Shown: positions 1 to 14,600, counted from the stretch's first letter. The stretch: 64,000 bases of DNA from Owenia fusiformis (GCA_903813345.2 CAIIXF020000006.1:6002989-6066988); one strand, 5' to 3'. Notes: a model not told the origin generated them from the letters alone. Program-made: numbers and translations.

Positions 1-678
1 TCTAAAAAAGGTTATAAAACACAATATATATTACGGAACAGTTTATCTTATCTTCTTCAATCTCTTATATAGGCAAAATAAAATGAAAAATTTTGAAACA
101 GATAAAATCTGAAGTGAACGCATAGAACTTTAAGAATAAAACAGTATACATATTACGTTGTCAAAATATTTCGTCGCATTTAATTTCTTAGTCTCTGTCT
201 CAAAGAACAAAACATTCTAAACTTAATCAATTGGGATTTATTTTTCGGCATTCGTTTCCGGCATTTGTTACGTTCTTCTCCTGAAATGTATTTGCTTGAC
301 AATAATCAGAGAAAGTGTACATACGTATTTTGCGTGGCATATTCTGTCATGCAAACACGGGTGTGACTTCAATTTCTTGTCTGTCTGAGGACGTATTGGG
401 AACGAGGTATAATTAAAGAATTCTTATGAACGAGTCATGCAAGATACTAGAACTAATAAAGTAATTTATTGGATAAGTTAATTTCTGATGGATCTAGATA
501 AAATATGTTTCAAAACTTTGTGAACACTAGATAACTAGATTATATTTGGCTATCATGCGTTTAAAATACGTTCCTAAAACTATGAAGACAATTAAAATAT
601 TATTACGTTAGGTGAGAAATATTGCTATTGTACGTTCGGAAAGTATTTGGTTGTATTTTGATAATAATATATCACTTG

Positions 679-936
679 CAGGGGCGGATCTGGGAACCAA
701 TAGGGGGGGGGGCCAAATTTCAGGTCAGAGAAAAAAACTTCTGGGCCCCTAAAACCCAAAAGCGGGCCCAAATTTTAACATTTGAGGCCCATTTTCTTCA
801 AAATTTGGCCTGAAATTTAAAAATAAGGCCTTTAAAGGCCCAGTTATGACAAAAAAGGCCCACTATTTGGTGCCTTAAACTATTTGGTGCCTTTTTTGGA
901 CCCAATTTCTGGGGGGTCCCCCCAGATCCGCCAGTG
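679..936. mobile_element. Short non-autonomous TIR element (MITE-like), 258 bp
   Basis: The ends are inverted copies: the left end reads CAGGGGCGGATCTGGG and the right end is the reverse complement of a near-identical CACTGGCGGATCTGGG. ACTTG occurs directly on both sides (674-678 and 937-941), which looks like a target-site duplication. The interior is low-complexity text with GGCCCA-type blocks and G/C runs and has no coding potential. Family assignment is not possible by eye; hAT-like ends are one possibility. Confidence 0.7.
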
Positions 937-1939
937 ACTTGCGATATCGCTAATGAGGTATCAAAATTATTTCGACTTGCATTTAATCCATTGCAAGCTT
1001 GGATGGTCTAGATGGTATCCAAATTAGCTAGTGTAAGGTCAAAACTCCAGCCTAGTAGATGCCATCCATATTCAACCGACCACTGAACGACCTCTAAAGA
1101 CAATGAAACAATCCAGTCAGTCTGAGCAGTAGCAACAAACATAAGGGAACGCATGGGAATAGCGAGGGAATAGCCAGGCCTTAAAGAGGCGAGGCAACTG
1201 CTGCACCAACATTTTTCAACTGTGGAAAACTTGTACATGGTGAGCAAAAACTTGAGGTAACCCAAAAATGTGAATCAGATCAGCATGTGTTTTAAATACA
1301 GCATTAGACTATATGACTTCAAGTTCAAACCCATGCTGAATGACTGAGTTATAAACATTTGTTTGATTGAAGGCACATGTGTAAACTTGTTTTGGCTCAC
1401 CCTGTACACCTATTTACATTTGGCTCGCCATATTTTTTTATCCTGGCAACGCCTCTAGAAAACAAAAATTTTCTAATCTAACTACACGCCTGTGACACCT
1501 CCCCACACTATATACCTCTCCCCAAGTTACGTAATGTTTTCATGTCTACCATTGATAAAATTCGAAATTCATGAAAGCTGCCTGTCTATTCAAATACTTG
1601 AAAATTTATTCCGAGTTCTTTGTTTTTTAACTTTTTAGTCAATCATTTACGTTTCACGACAGTTCTTGTAAATCTGTTTTGTTTTGATCGGAACTTTCAT
1701 AAACATAAAATATAGGTTGTCAATTTAGACAAATATTGTCTGCACGTTTCAAGGTAAACCGTTTGATTGATTGATCTGAGCGATGTTTCTTTGTATGAAA
1801 GTCAAGAACTGATTAGTTTGAGGCATCTTTAGAAAATGTTCTATTTTTCAGGGATTTTCTTTGTATAATCTAGAACCGATTAGTTTTTGTTATCTGTTTA
1901 AATGTTAAAGGCGGTTATTTTGGATTTTCAGTCCTAGAA

Positions 1940-2265
1940 TTCGATTGAAAAAACAAGTTACAACTGTTGTGAAGTTAATGACTGGTCAATTAGGTCTAAA
2001 CGGTCTCAAAAAGTGGGATATAGCAAAAGAAAATGGTCGATTGTGCAATGTCTGCAGCCTAAATTAAATAGAACCAATCGAACATTTTATTTGCCATTGC
2101 GAGATGTACGATCAAGAAAGGCTAGCACTAAACGAAATCTATGAATATAACGATACAACTAGTGTTGAAGATCGTATCAATTTGATCTTAAATTGTACAA
2201 ACGATGATCTTGCATTGTAACTCTCTTATATAAGAGGTAAATAAAGAATACAATACAATACAATT
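1940..2265 (+). pseudogene. 3' end of a decayed non-LTR (LINE) retrotransposon with ATACA-type tail
   Basis: A plus-strand frame over about 1960-2130 shows the C-terminal signature common in RNase-H-bearing LINE ORF2 proteins: a KLMTGQLGLN-like stretch, then C-x2-C, then EH-x3-C. It is broken by an in-frame TAA inside that motif (about 2063). The copy ends in an AATAC/ATACA short tandem tail near 2243-2262, typical of some LINE 3' ends. It is a 5'-truncated dead copy. It is not a close copy of the intact LINE at 22517-27419 but shares the general C-terminal architecture. Confidence 0.6.
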
Positions 2266-2454
2266 AAGGGAGACATTTTCGATTTCCCGTTCATCTTGTC
2301 TGTCGTATTTTCTACACGTTTCATGCCAAATTTTTGGGATTGATTTCAGAATGTTTCTTCTATATACTTCTTCTTGTATTGATACCATTTTGGGCATTCT
2401 GAACTATTGAGGAGGCCATTTTGGGTAAAATCTTGCCTGTAATTTTTAATGATC

Positions 2455-4385
2455 TACAGGGTGGTCCAAAAAAGGTGAACCCCTGCAACATGCTATATGT
2501 TCCTTAACACTTGCATGAATAGAATCATATTATCACATGTTGTAGAGAAAGGTCTAAAATTTTGGTTGATGCCATAATTTAATCTCAGTTTTAAATTTTA
2601 AAGAAATTACAAGAGTTTAGCAAACATGCCTGAAAATTAGATATTGTGCAAAATTTTACCAATGTGATTCACAGAAATTGTTGAAACACATTGGATGATC
2701 TTAAACAGATTTCAGTTAGAGATAAAAGTTTAAAACCATACCATATGACAAAAGGGGCAATATTAAAGCAGAAAACACATTTCACACTTTCATTGATCAT
2801 TTTGAAGTAGTTTAAACCGTTCAACAGTTCAGGGGTATGTTACCTACACTAACAGTTAGAGGAGGGCCTTTTGTGGAAGGAAGTTGCCCCCTGTGACCAG
2901 GAATCTGAGAAGCCCTTCATCAAATATCTTTAACAAGGCACAGACGTGAACAATATCGTACCTAAAACACAGCAGTGTGACAGTGAAGAATTTAGGACGG
3001 AAAATCCAAAATGGCCACCTTAAAATTTACCAAGAATGCCCAAAAATTAATCAGTTCTTAACTTTGATACGTAGAAACATCTTTGAAAATTTCGGATGAA
3101 TCCGTCAAATGGTTTGGCTGGAAACCTGTAGACAAGTCTTGAAAGTAAAGATTTTAGGACGGAAAATCCAAAATGGCCACCTTAAAATTTACCCAGAATG
3201 CCCAAAAACTAATCAGTTCTTAACTTTGATACGTAGAGACATCCCTGAAAATTTCAGATGAATCCATCAAATGGTTTGGCTGGAAACCTGTAGACAAGTC
3301 TTGAAAGTAAAGATTTTAGGACGGAAAATCCAAAATGGCCACCTTAAAATTTACCCAGAATGCCCAAAAACTAATCAGTTGTTAACTTTGATATGTAGAA
3401 ACATCCCTGTAAATTTCAAATGAATCCGTCAAATGGTTTGGCTGGAAACCTGTAGACAAGTCTTGAAAGTGAAGATTTTAGGACGGAAAATCCAAAATGG
3501 CCACCTTAAATTTTACCCAGAATGCCAAAAAACTAATCAGTTCTCAACTCTGATACGTAGAAACATCCCTGAAAATTTCGGATGAATCCGTCAAATGGTT
3601 TGGCTGGAAACCTGTAGACAAGTCTTGAAAGTGAAGATTTTAGGACGGAAAATCCAAAATGGCCACCTTAAAATTTACCCAGAATGCCCAAAAACTAATC
3701 AGTTCTTAACTTTGATACGTAGAAACATTCCTGAAAATTTCAGATGAATCTGTCTAATGGTTTGGCTGGAAATCTGTAGACAAGCTGAAAAGTGAGACGC
3801 CGCCCGCCCGCCGCCCGCCCGTCAAGCTGACGACAATATCGTACCTTTATTAGGTACGATAAAAAATCAAAAGAAAATCGAATATTCAATGTTTTTAGCC
3901 ATATTTCATTAGAATCAGTCCATGATTTATGAAGATACTGACATTTCAAGATCATATAGGGTTATGTTCGCGATTTCACTGGAAAATGTTATCGCCTATG
4001 GAAGCTAAGAACATTTCTTTGGATCACAAGAACTTTGCAACTAACAAAGGTAGGATGCTAGTTTTAAGCCATAATGTGCGGGATTCAAGATTGAACAAAG
4101 TGAGAAAATATTAGTTCTTTAAGACTGCAGCTTAAAAATGTCAGTGGAACGGTGTTGAAGGGTTGAAGAATCGCGTATATTGAAAATCACATTTTATCCA
4201 TTTTCAGTAATATTTGGTTAGGGCTTATAATTTCTGCAAATTTCAAGACTAAGAAAAATGTATGGTGCCAACATAAATTTTAGACCTTCCTCTACAACAT
4301 GCAAAAATATAAAAAAAGAATTCCTGCAAGTAATAAGGGAAACATGGCCCATTGCAGGGGTTCACTTTTTTTGGACCACCCTGTA
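2455..4385. mobile_element. Mariner/Tc1-like non-autonomous element, 1.93 kb, long diverged TIRs
   Basis: The left end TACAGGGTGGTCCAAAAA is mirrored at the right end, including the terminal TA that such elements duplicate. The similarity of the inverted repeats continues inward, with mismatches, for well over 100 bp; for example the ATGTTGTAGAG..AAGGTCTAAAATTT block occurs in both arms. No transposase reading frame is visible. The centre holds a tandem array of five 162-bp units and a short palindrome around ATCGTACC..GGTACGAT. Confidence 0.75.
2985..3790. repeat. Tandem array, five copies of a 162-bp unit
   Basis: The string TTTAGGACGGAAAATCCAAA recurs at about 2991, 3153, 3315, 3477 and 3639, an exact spacing of 162 bp. 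Copies differ by a few substitutions each. 162 is divisible by three, but I see no long open frame through the array. The array is followed by a GC-rich CCGCCCGCCCG run at about 3800-3822. Confidence 0.93.
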
Positions 4386-5134
4386 CATTTCCAGACGAAC
4401 GGTTTTATGGATTTTATCAAATTTTCATGGATGTTTATTTGTATTCATATCCAGGACTAATCACTAAAAAACAATAAACAAATGCTCAAAATTAAATTAA
4501 AAGCATCGAATTATTGAACAAAACATAGTTGTCAAATTAAAGATGCAAACTACATCCAGGAGATGTTATATTGAAATTGACTTAAGAGCGAACATGCGCA
4601 TAAAACAAAATTCAAAATTGAGTTCATTATTCATGATTATTTATTCATCATCATTAAATAAGAATGACATATTTTGTCATTAATTTAAATATTTTAATTT
4701 GATTTACATTCAAAACTCTAATATTCTTCGTTGCATCAGTCTATCATAAATGCCAAAAATGTACTAATAAGTGACTTGAAGAATTCATTGCACTTTCTAC
4801 TTCTCACATACTAACCGAATAAACTCTAGATTTACAATACCTTAAATGGACGTGTAATCAAGACGGATTGCAAAGAATGCACATATATGTATAAGTAAAG
4901 CACAGCTATGTACTTTTACTGCAAATAATGCTCTGTTATGTTCTTTTCCGCAGTCAATGAACATACATACATGTATGTGTACTCCAATGTACATAATACA
5001 TGTATGTGAACTCCAATGCACATAATACATGTAATACACAGAGCTGGGATAAATACTGCAAGTGAAACACATACACATACAAGTACTATTTGAATTCAAG
5101 TAATGCACAAATATGTCCTGGCACAATAACAGTT
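4386..5134. other. Downstream flank / probable 3' UTR of Drosha
   Basis: No gene is visible here. The part next to 5134 should include the Drosha 3' UTR (minus strand). It contains ATACATGTATGTG-rich direct repeats near 4965-5035. I could not single out one convincing polyadenylation signal. Confidence 0.4.
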
Positions 5135-8100
5135 TCACTTTTTATAACGTTTTGGTATTTGAGGTTTATATTTCCTTCTGTTTTTAGTGGGATCATCCTT
5201 TGGGAGTCCTGTTTCCCATATGGAGTTCTGCCATATGTCCTTCTTGTCTGTTGGGTCTAACGCTGCCAACTTCCGTCTGTTCTTCACAAATGATCTCTGG
5301 TATTTGAGATGTGGGAACATGTCTGAAATAAGAGCAGCATAGACGGAATAATTCAAAATAAACAACATATAGGCCTACTCAATTAATTAGTATGAAAATT
5401 GAGGCATATCAATGTGACAAAAACAATAGTGCTATCCAAATGGTTGTGGGTTCAAACATTTAAAAAACATTAACTCTGACATAAAAGCAAAGGATTTTTT
5501 GTCCCACTTACACTCTTTATCAGTTAATGCATTCATAGCTGCATGCATCTCTCCCTGTTGTATACTGTGTCCTGTTCCACTAGCCAGTCTTTCACCACGG
5601 AAGTAGACGGCCACGGTGTATCTGCGGCTGTTTGTTGCACCATGGGATTCAATAATCCTGAAGAAATTCAATTGAATTTATTTCATAATTTTATATTACA
5701 AGGTGGAAGACCATACCTGTATGTGGGAATACATCCACATACAACATAGCAAATATATTTTTCGATTAAAAGTCATCTATTCAAATAGATATTCAAAGAA
5801 TATTTTAAAAATATATGAATCAATCAAGCATCAATTGTCATTCATCTCAACAAAGAATTGTGTAAATGTTATATTTTGAATTAATAAAAAAAAATGTTCG
5901 AGACAAAATACTCAAATACTTATTTGAATTATGCATACATGTATTGAGTGTTAATTATCATGTTTCCTATTTGTATTACTTCAAAATCCATGAAACAGTC
6001 ATATTTTATATACACTACAGAGGAGATATTGTTAGAGGACATAAAATTGATATCCAATGCTGTTTTGGGATATCGCTTTCCTGTTGAGTTACAGCATATG
6101 AGATATGATGAGAAATTAATATCCTATGCTGTTTTTTGATATCCCCTCCTGTTGTTATTACTGACCTATATGTTGGAATATCTGGTTCTCCCTTATCCAG
6201 CTCCCTCAGAGTTAAACAACATTGCTGCAGATGTGACTTGGGGTCATTCCAATCTTGGGTCAGGATAAAGTGCTGGAAATATAATAATGTGGGTGAAATA
6301 GATACATTTCAGTTCAACACAGCCAATTAGCAAGATCATCCACTAAATGAACAGTGTATGGCTTTTTTTACCTCATCTTACATAATTCGTTTTGAGAAAA
6401 AATGACACATTAATAATTGACCCAGCCCCTTAGAGATGTTGTTAACATAAGAAGCATTACCTTAAGTCTTGGGAAGAAGCAGACCTTGCAAAAGGCTACC
6501 ACAGTGTCTAACCCTTGGTCTATGAACATGGCAGCTATGAAGGCTGGAAAAAACAACACAAAGGACTTAAACACTGCCAATAGAGGACAGAAAACTCACC
6601 AAGTGTTGGATAGAAAAAATTAATTAAAAAGCTATCATTGGTGACAAAAGTTTAATAATTTGTTGGAAGTTATTGAGTGTTGATCACTGACTTCTGAATG
6701 CTGATACTGAATGCCAGTCACAAATAATAAATATGACACTTAACCTATGATGCTGACATGACAAATTGGTAAAAGTTAAACCAAAAGGTGAAAAATACTT
6801 TTTCTGGTCTGTAGATATGTGAGTCCTTTCCACTTATAAACTACATCACTGTTTGTTCATTCAACTCCAAAAAACTAAGTTCGTATGAAAACAGTACCTT
6901 CTAGCAAATCGGCTTTTTCCTTATATGAAATTGATTTCTTGTTCCTGCAGGCTATATCAGCAGTTGGATTGATTCTATATTTGGTGAGATCTAGTTCATC
7001 ACAGACTATTGACTGGGTTCTGTTGTTCACTAAAGAGCTTCTAAGCAACTAAATAAATAGAACAAATTAGAAAATATATAAACATATATATAAAGTAATT
7101 AATCAAAAATTCAAATTCACTTATCTTGTGAATGGTACAATTTGTAAATTTTACTAGTCACAAATTAGTATTTCATCAAAACTCTAAAAAGGCTAAAGTA
7201 TTTGGATTTGATGATTAACAATAATGCATTTGCAAATCAAACACATTCTTTAGTACTTTAATAGTGAAAATATATGCATGCATTTTACACCTGGCAGAAG
7301 AATGTTACAGATGAAGAAACTCAATGATGTTATTTTTGATTTACAATATCCTATCTTACATACTATAAGACGCGTACAGGTAAAGAATGTCAAAACTGAT
7401 CAGATTAAAACTAATTGACAGTGAGGCTTTGTTTCAATTTTATTAGTGATGAGAACTTACAGATAGATGGCCCTCATGATGATTGGGAAAATGGTTGAAG
7501 AGATAGAGGGATGCAATAAACTGTAAGATGCTGTCTCCAAGGAACTCCATTCTCTCATTGTGGCCACTGAAAAATTGAAATACAATTTTGTATATTGTAT
7601 TTTGAAATACAATTCTGTATATTAAGAATCAAGCACATTTCTACCTGAACATTTTCTACCATTAACATATAATGATGATAAAGAGGGAGAAATAACATTC
7701 AATCAAACCATGGCCCTATCTTCATGTAAAGATGAACCTCTATTTTAAAAGGATATGACTGACATCATCATCATGTCAGTAGATGTGATGCCCCTTTCCT
7801 TCCTGGTATGAAACACTGTTGCTCATATACTTGGAATATTATTGGGCCTGCTACGTTTAATGAAACATGACATATATAAGAGCATGCATATGTTGCATTT
7901 GTGAGCATTGGAATTTTTAAGACTATTTCACATGCTGGATAATTGAAGGACTACTTACAGGGTTAGATTATTGTAGCCAACATATTTTGGCGAGAGTGAC
8001 CTGGCTAGAAGTCTAATCCATTTGAACTGTAAACCTGTTACCTCCTCAAGCTCTGTAAGGTTCTAAAACACATAGATCATTAGAGAGGTGAATTTTGCAC

Positions 8101-11100
8101 TGTTTTGAGGAGTGAACGTGAAATGCGTAAATTGATAATCCCTGGGACTATTTTCTCTCTTTGTGGCATTTATTTCCCCAAATGAATGTGGGGGTAAAAG
8201 TGAAAGAGTTGTAACTGGTCCAAATATAAACCAATTGAGAGAGAGACATAATATTTAAGGAATAAAGAATCTTGTATCATTCTTAAATGGATTCAAAAGC
8301 ATGACATGTGCCTGCCTCGCAACATAATAAATGTACATGTATAGCAGAAGTGTGGATAAGGCCATTTCAAATACAGGACAGATTCCAATCTGTTTATACT
8401 TTGGAAAAATAATAAATACTTTTCAGTTGAACAGAACTCCCAATTCATGCAATTGGTTACATTTTTAATGATTTTAGTTTTTCCTGATAAGTTTCATACT
8501 ACAGATACCCTTATATTTAATGTTGGCCACACAGTTCTGAATTCCATCATAACCTTGGAAGAAAACTACAAATTGTATAGTGTATACCTGGAGCACTGGG
8601 CTAGAAGATATCCAGTGTCTATCACCATCAGGTTCATCATCCTGTAAAGGATCAGGTCTTGGGTTTGTCCATATGTCATGAAGATGAGCATCTTCTTCTC
8701 TACCAAATAAACACTTGGCCATCACCTTTTGGGCAACATGAATACCTCCGTCTAAATACAAGGCACCTAGAAATATACAACATATCATTATTGTACGGTG
8801 TATGATCGAAATTAAGTTTTTATAATATTTGCACTGTTAATCTAGAGTTTTCTCATTAGGGAATTATAGAGTAAATCAGGACATGGGCAATGAGAAAAAT
8901 TAAAATAGGATTTTTCGTAGGATTGAGACTCTAATAATGGTGGTTTCATCATTTGACACTTGAACTCGTTATGACCAAGGGTATAACCTTAAACATAAAG
9001 ATACCCTCAAAACAGTCAGCTACTAGTAATGCAATATTCATATAATGCATAAAATAGACTCAAACTAATGTGCCAATGCAATATTCACACTTACATAACA
9101 TAGCCTCAAAGCAGTCAGCTAATGCATGATTTAGATGTAAATCATGGCAAAGCTCAGCACCATGGGAATACAAGAGGTACTTCTCAAGTTGAAGATTCTG
9201 GAAAATCAAAACGCATTTAATTTGAAAATAGCATCTATGTTTTTACACATAAACACTTAATTATCACCACTACATACAGAAGAGATCTATCTGTATGAGG
9301 CTGTTCATTCTGAAGACTTGGATAATAAATTGGTAAAATTTTCACTCTTAACCATACTTTGACTTACACATGCACTGTAAGATATCAATGCTAAAAAGTA
9401 CCTTGGCTAATTCTCTAAGATGTCAGTTCTGAATATACCTTGCCCAATATTGGAAGATGTCAATTCTGAGCACACTTGTAAAATGTCAGTTTTGAATATA
9501 CCTTGCCCAATACTGTAAGATGCCAGTTCTGGACATACCTTGGCTAATACTGTAAGATGCCAGTTCTGGACATACCTTGCCCAATACTGTAAGATGCCAG
9601 TTCTGGACACACCTTGGCTAATACTGTAAGATGCCAGTTCTGGACATACCATGGCTAATACTGTAAGATGCCAGTTCTGGACATACCTTGCCCAATACTG
9701 TAAGATGCCAGTTCTGGACACACCTTGGCTAATACTGTAAGATGCCAGTTCTGGACATACCTTGGCTAATACTGTAAGATGCCAGTTCTGGACATACCTT
9801 GGCTAATACTGTAAGATGCCAGTTCTGGACATACCTTGCCCAATACTGTAAGATGCCAGTTCTGGACATACCTTGGCTAATACTGTAAGATGCCAGTTCT
9901 GGACATACCTTGCCCAATACTGTAAGATGCCAGTTCTGGACATACCTTGGCTAATACTGTAAGATGCCAGTTCTGGACATACCTTGGCTAATACTGTAAG
10001 ATGCCAGTTCTGGACATACCTTGCCCAATACTGTAAGATGCCAGTTCTGGACATACCTTGGCTAATACTGTAAGATGTTGATTCTGAACATACCTTGGCT
10101 AATACTGTAAGATGTTGATTCTGAACATACCTTGGCTAATACTGTAAGACGTTGATTCTGAACATACCTTGGCTAATACTGTAAGATGTTGATTCTGAAC
10201 ATACCTTGGCTAATACTGTAAGATGTTGATTCTGAACATACCTTGGCTAATACTGTAAGATGCCAGTTCTGGATATACCTTGGCTAATACTGTAAGATGT
10301 TGATTCTGAACATACCTTGGCTAATACTGTAAGATGCCAGTTCTGGACATACCTTGGCTAATACTGTAAGATGCCAGTTCTGGACATACCTTGGCTAATA
10401 CTGTAAGATGCCAGTTCTGGACATACCTTGCCCAATACTGTAAGATGCCAGTTCTGGACATACCTTGGCTAATACTGTAAGATGTTGATTCTGAACATAC
10501 CTTGGCTAATACTGTAAGATGTTGATTCTGAACAATTGCAGATCTAAATGTGGCAAGAGCACCTTCATCCAAATGTGGGAACATGAAGTACAGATGAACA
10601 CTGAAATAAAATAAACACTTCATATATTTTACATGGTAGATGAAACTTCTGGACAAAATGAATTATGAATGCCCATCTTAATCTGTCTTCTGTATTTCTA
10701 AAGAAAGTCAATGGAAGCTCAGTGTGACAAATACTCTGGATTTATGTTATGAGAGCCTACATAGGGAACAATTTATCTCATTTTGAAAAGAACTCCATAA
10801 CAGTTTGTCTTAACAATATAAACACTGAAACAAATAGACTGAAACACAGAGCCACAAATATTTCTATGCAACACGGTCTATGTGTCAACTAGATAACGGC
10901 AACTCCGCGAAGTAGCAAATCCCAACGAACAAAATATCAATTAGCGAATTCCAATCAATTATACTCATTACATTGGTTAAAATTGAAAAAATTAGATTTT
11001 AGAATTGCGAATTCCTGCAAAGCAGCCATTTTGAATTTTCTGAGATACAAATCTGAAAAATAATACCATAATTGTGATCTACTCCAAAATTCCTTCAATT

Positions 11101-11597
11101 TGAGTATAATATAGCCATACTTTGAAGGGATCAAAAAATTATTGCGAAATCGTACATTAGACGGCCATTTTGAATTTTACGAGGCTCAAATCAGAAAAAA
11201 AGATACAATATTTGCAATCTACTCTTAATTGCCTTTCATTTGAGTATAATAAAGCTATACTTAAGAAAGATCTAAAAATTAGCGAAAATTTCTGTTTTCC
11301 TGTCCCCCCATACACGGACCCTGGGGGTCAGGATGAAAAACACAGAATATATGTGAAATAGATAAATGTTGTGAATATACTACCAAAATTTCAAACAATA
11401 ATATTAATTACTTTGGTTCGGAATGAAAAATTTATGATTTTTGCGAAAAAGTCCCGTCATTTTTAAAGCGGCGGCCATCTTGAAAAAATCTTTTTTTGCG
11501 TAAAACTATTTACCAATATACATCTTTCAACTAAATATGAAGAAAATCCGTCTACTAGTATTTGAGTTATCTTCCGGACAGACGGACGGACTGACTG

Positions 11598-11629
<32 letters not shown>

Positions 11630-14600
11630 ACAGACGGACGGACGGAGGGCTTCACTATATCCCTACCGAACTTCGTTTGTTGGAATAATAAAATGGTGCA
11701 CTTACGTGATAATGCACTTCAAGACAGCAATAAAATGATGCACTAACATGACCATTCACTATAAGATGGCCATAAAATGATGCACTTACGTGACGATGCA
11801 CTCCAAGACAGCATCTCCAAGGTGTTCATACCTCTCATTGTGACTTATATCCGACAGTGTTGGTTGTTCATTGCCCATTTGAGACATTATCTCAAATAAT
11901 ACATTTATACCTGCAATAAACATAAATAATGAATTTTTATGAACTGGGTACTAGTACAAAGCTGCATTACCTCCCAACAGATAGTTTGTGTTATATTCTG
12001 CCCAACCAGGGTACTATAGAATACCTGAATAGACTGAACAAAAAAAACAAAATTTGAATATTAAAAGCAGAACTTAATCTGGATGAGAAAATTTAATGTG
12101 TTTAAACTTACATATGTATGTGTTATTTTCAAAAACATATACTTTAATATATATGACTATCTAAAAGGTGTTTAACAATATCTCTGAATCAAATTTGTTA
12201 TATGAATTTGTCATGATGTAGCATAGTAATACTTTTTAAGAGACCTGATTTATTAATCCAATTATTCAGTCTAACTTACCTCTCTTTCTGTGAGTCTTAA
12301 GTTTGGTTGCCACACCAGTCCCATAGTTAGGGCTCCTGATGCCGCAATTGGAGAGTGTGTTGCGACCGTGATCTGAGGTAGTGCCAAAATTCACTTTGTG
12401 TGAGGGATGAGTCAATGCAAGCTTAAGTTAAATGAAACATAAATGATAAAACAAATATTTAATTCTTTTAAAGTGAATGCCTGTGCATCTTTCATAAGTG
12501 ATATTCCATGAGGCCCGAATGGCTATTGGAATATCGTTTTGTGAAAGTGTCACAGATATCCACCAAAAATAGAATTAAATATTTGTTTTATTATTCACTG
12601 TTATATTCCTCACTCACATTAATGGAATAACATGAATAGAATTAAATATTTGTATAATATTCAACGAAAGTCATTTGATGAATATTTAGTCACATGTAGG
12701 ACATGGACCAATCAGAGAGTGAGGAATATGACAGTGATGTAATAATGGTCTTTATTTAACAAAAGCAGTTTTGAAGAATCATGGATCAGCAAGAAAAATG
12801 TAGCATTTAACCATTATTTTTTAATACCTAATAGCTAAAAGAAAGGTGGCAATTGATTTTATAGTTACAAAGAACAGCTGTAGATGATGAAATCTTGTAA
12901 AAAGAATTTTGCACTCAAAAAATCCTTGAGAGCAAACTGAAATCTATACAACAATACAGGGTGTTCCAAAAGTAACAGGACTGGTGCTGGCATTGTGTCA
13001 ATTTTGCATCGAGTGTCTTCAAATTTTTACAAATTGTACGTTAAAGTATTGCAACAAAAATTTTAAAGTTCCAGAAAAAATGATGAAATGAGTGTAGAGT
13101 TATGGTTACTATAGTAACATGCCATCACAATACCCGGGGCAAATTCTTCCTGAAAATGTGATATCTAATATTTTTGTATTACTGAAGAAAGTATCTAATT
13201 CACCTATTATAATACAACATTTCTTGTTTATTTTATTAGTTGCTTTGTTGTACAGGTGTTGCTATACAACTCAGATTCAAGTATAATTTCATCATCGTCA
13301 TAATAATAATATTCATTCAATTTCCTGAAATATCACTATGTATAACAGTCTGAACAATTTACGGTTGAGTTTTTGAAAAGACCCAATTTGAAGCCAGTTA
13401 TCCACCTTGATAACCAGCCTGCCCGCAGGTCACCGTTAAAGAGCATGCAGCTATAGAGGAGCTAGGTCTTGAGGTCTAAAACCATGCACCATATTCTTCT
13501 GATCATACAATATCTAATTTTTACTTATATTGAGAATAGAATGCTAATCAGTGCTGTAAGACCTTTAAAGTTGAGAATAACCTTCTTCAAATTGTTCAAT
13601 CGACCCTGCGTGACATGTCCTCAAATGGGTTCACTCATGTGTTTGGGTCATGGATACAGAGTAGTACTCTTGTACTGACCAAGAGGAGCCTACTTTTCAA
13701 AGTAGAGGATACATAGAAATATCAAATGATGTAAAAAATGTAATTCACACCAGTTGTTGCATTTCAACTTTGATATGGGATGTACAAAATGCTTAATGTC
13801 TCTGTAACTTTCCGCGTGGAATGTTGCCCCGGGTTTTGCGATGTCATGTTACTATAGCAGCAATAACTCTACCCGAGTTTCATATATTTTGTCGAAACTT
13901 TGCAGTTTTAGTAACGATACATATAAGTACATTACGTAAAATTTTGAAGATGATTGGTGCATATTAAACAAAATGCCAGCACCAGTCCTGTTACATTTGG
14001 AACACCCTGTAGTTTTACCTGCAGTTTGTATCTATCTTTGAACTTATATTCCAGAATATCCTCTAAGTTGTTGAGGCAATTATGGAAGCGGAGGTGGCTG
14101 ATGAGAACTGGCATAAAGATGGCGTGTTGGCATATATCAGAACGAATTCCTGTCCTCATACAACCCTCGCTACTTAGCTCTGTAGTGATCTCTTTCTTCA
14201 TGTTGCTGAAAAAAACAAATGCTGATGGTTTGGATCATGTCAAACTTCAAATGTTATCACAAAATGTAATAATAAATTATGTTTCGGGTTCAGACTCTGT
14301 CCCTCCTAAAGCATAAACAGGTTATTCATTGATGCATGCTACAAAAATGTAACAGACTCATCCCAGGTAAACTAAAAATTGTTTTTTATTATTTGTCAAA
14401 GCAAAGATCATAGTTATAATCATGAGAGATCTCAATTCACTTATAGCATGTTTATTATTCCCACCGATATTATTGCAAATCATCGTCTATATGCAAGATT
14501 ATTACAATTATGGACATATAGAGCTGCTCGATAAATGATGACATAATCAAACGCTTCATAAGTTATATGTTATGCGTGAATAATAAATATGCCATAAGTG

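Noticed and set aside
1008-1265. 85-codon minus-strand open frame
   Set aside because: No family resemblance, no splice context or neighbours; likely chance in repeat-rich DNA.
9400-10537. CRISPR-like array (37-bp repeats)
   Set aside because: Units are contiguous with no spacers, and the genome is eukaryotic; it is a minisatellite.
9407-10656. Long minus-strand open frames made of repeated SRTGILQYWARYVQNWHLTV-like peptides
   Set aside because: They are translations of the 37-bp minisatellite in rotating frames. Only the part from 10501 to 10600 is a real Drosha exon.
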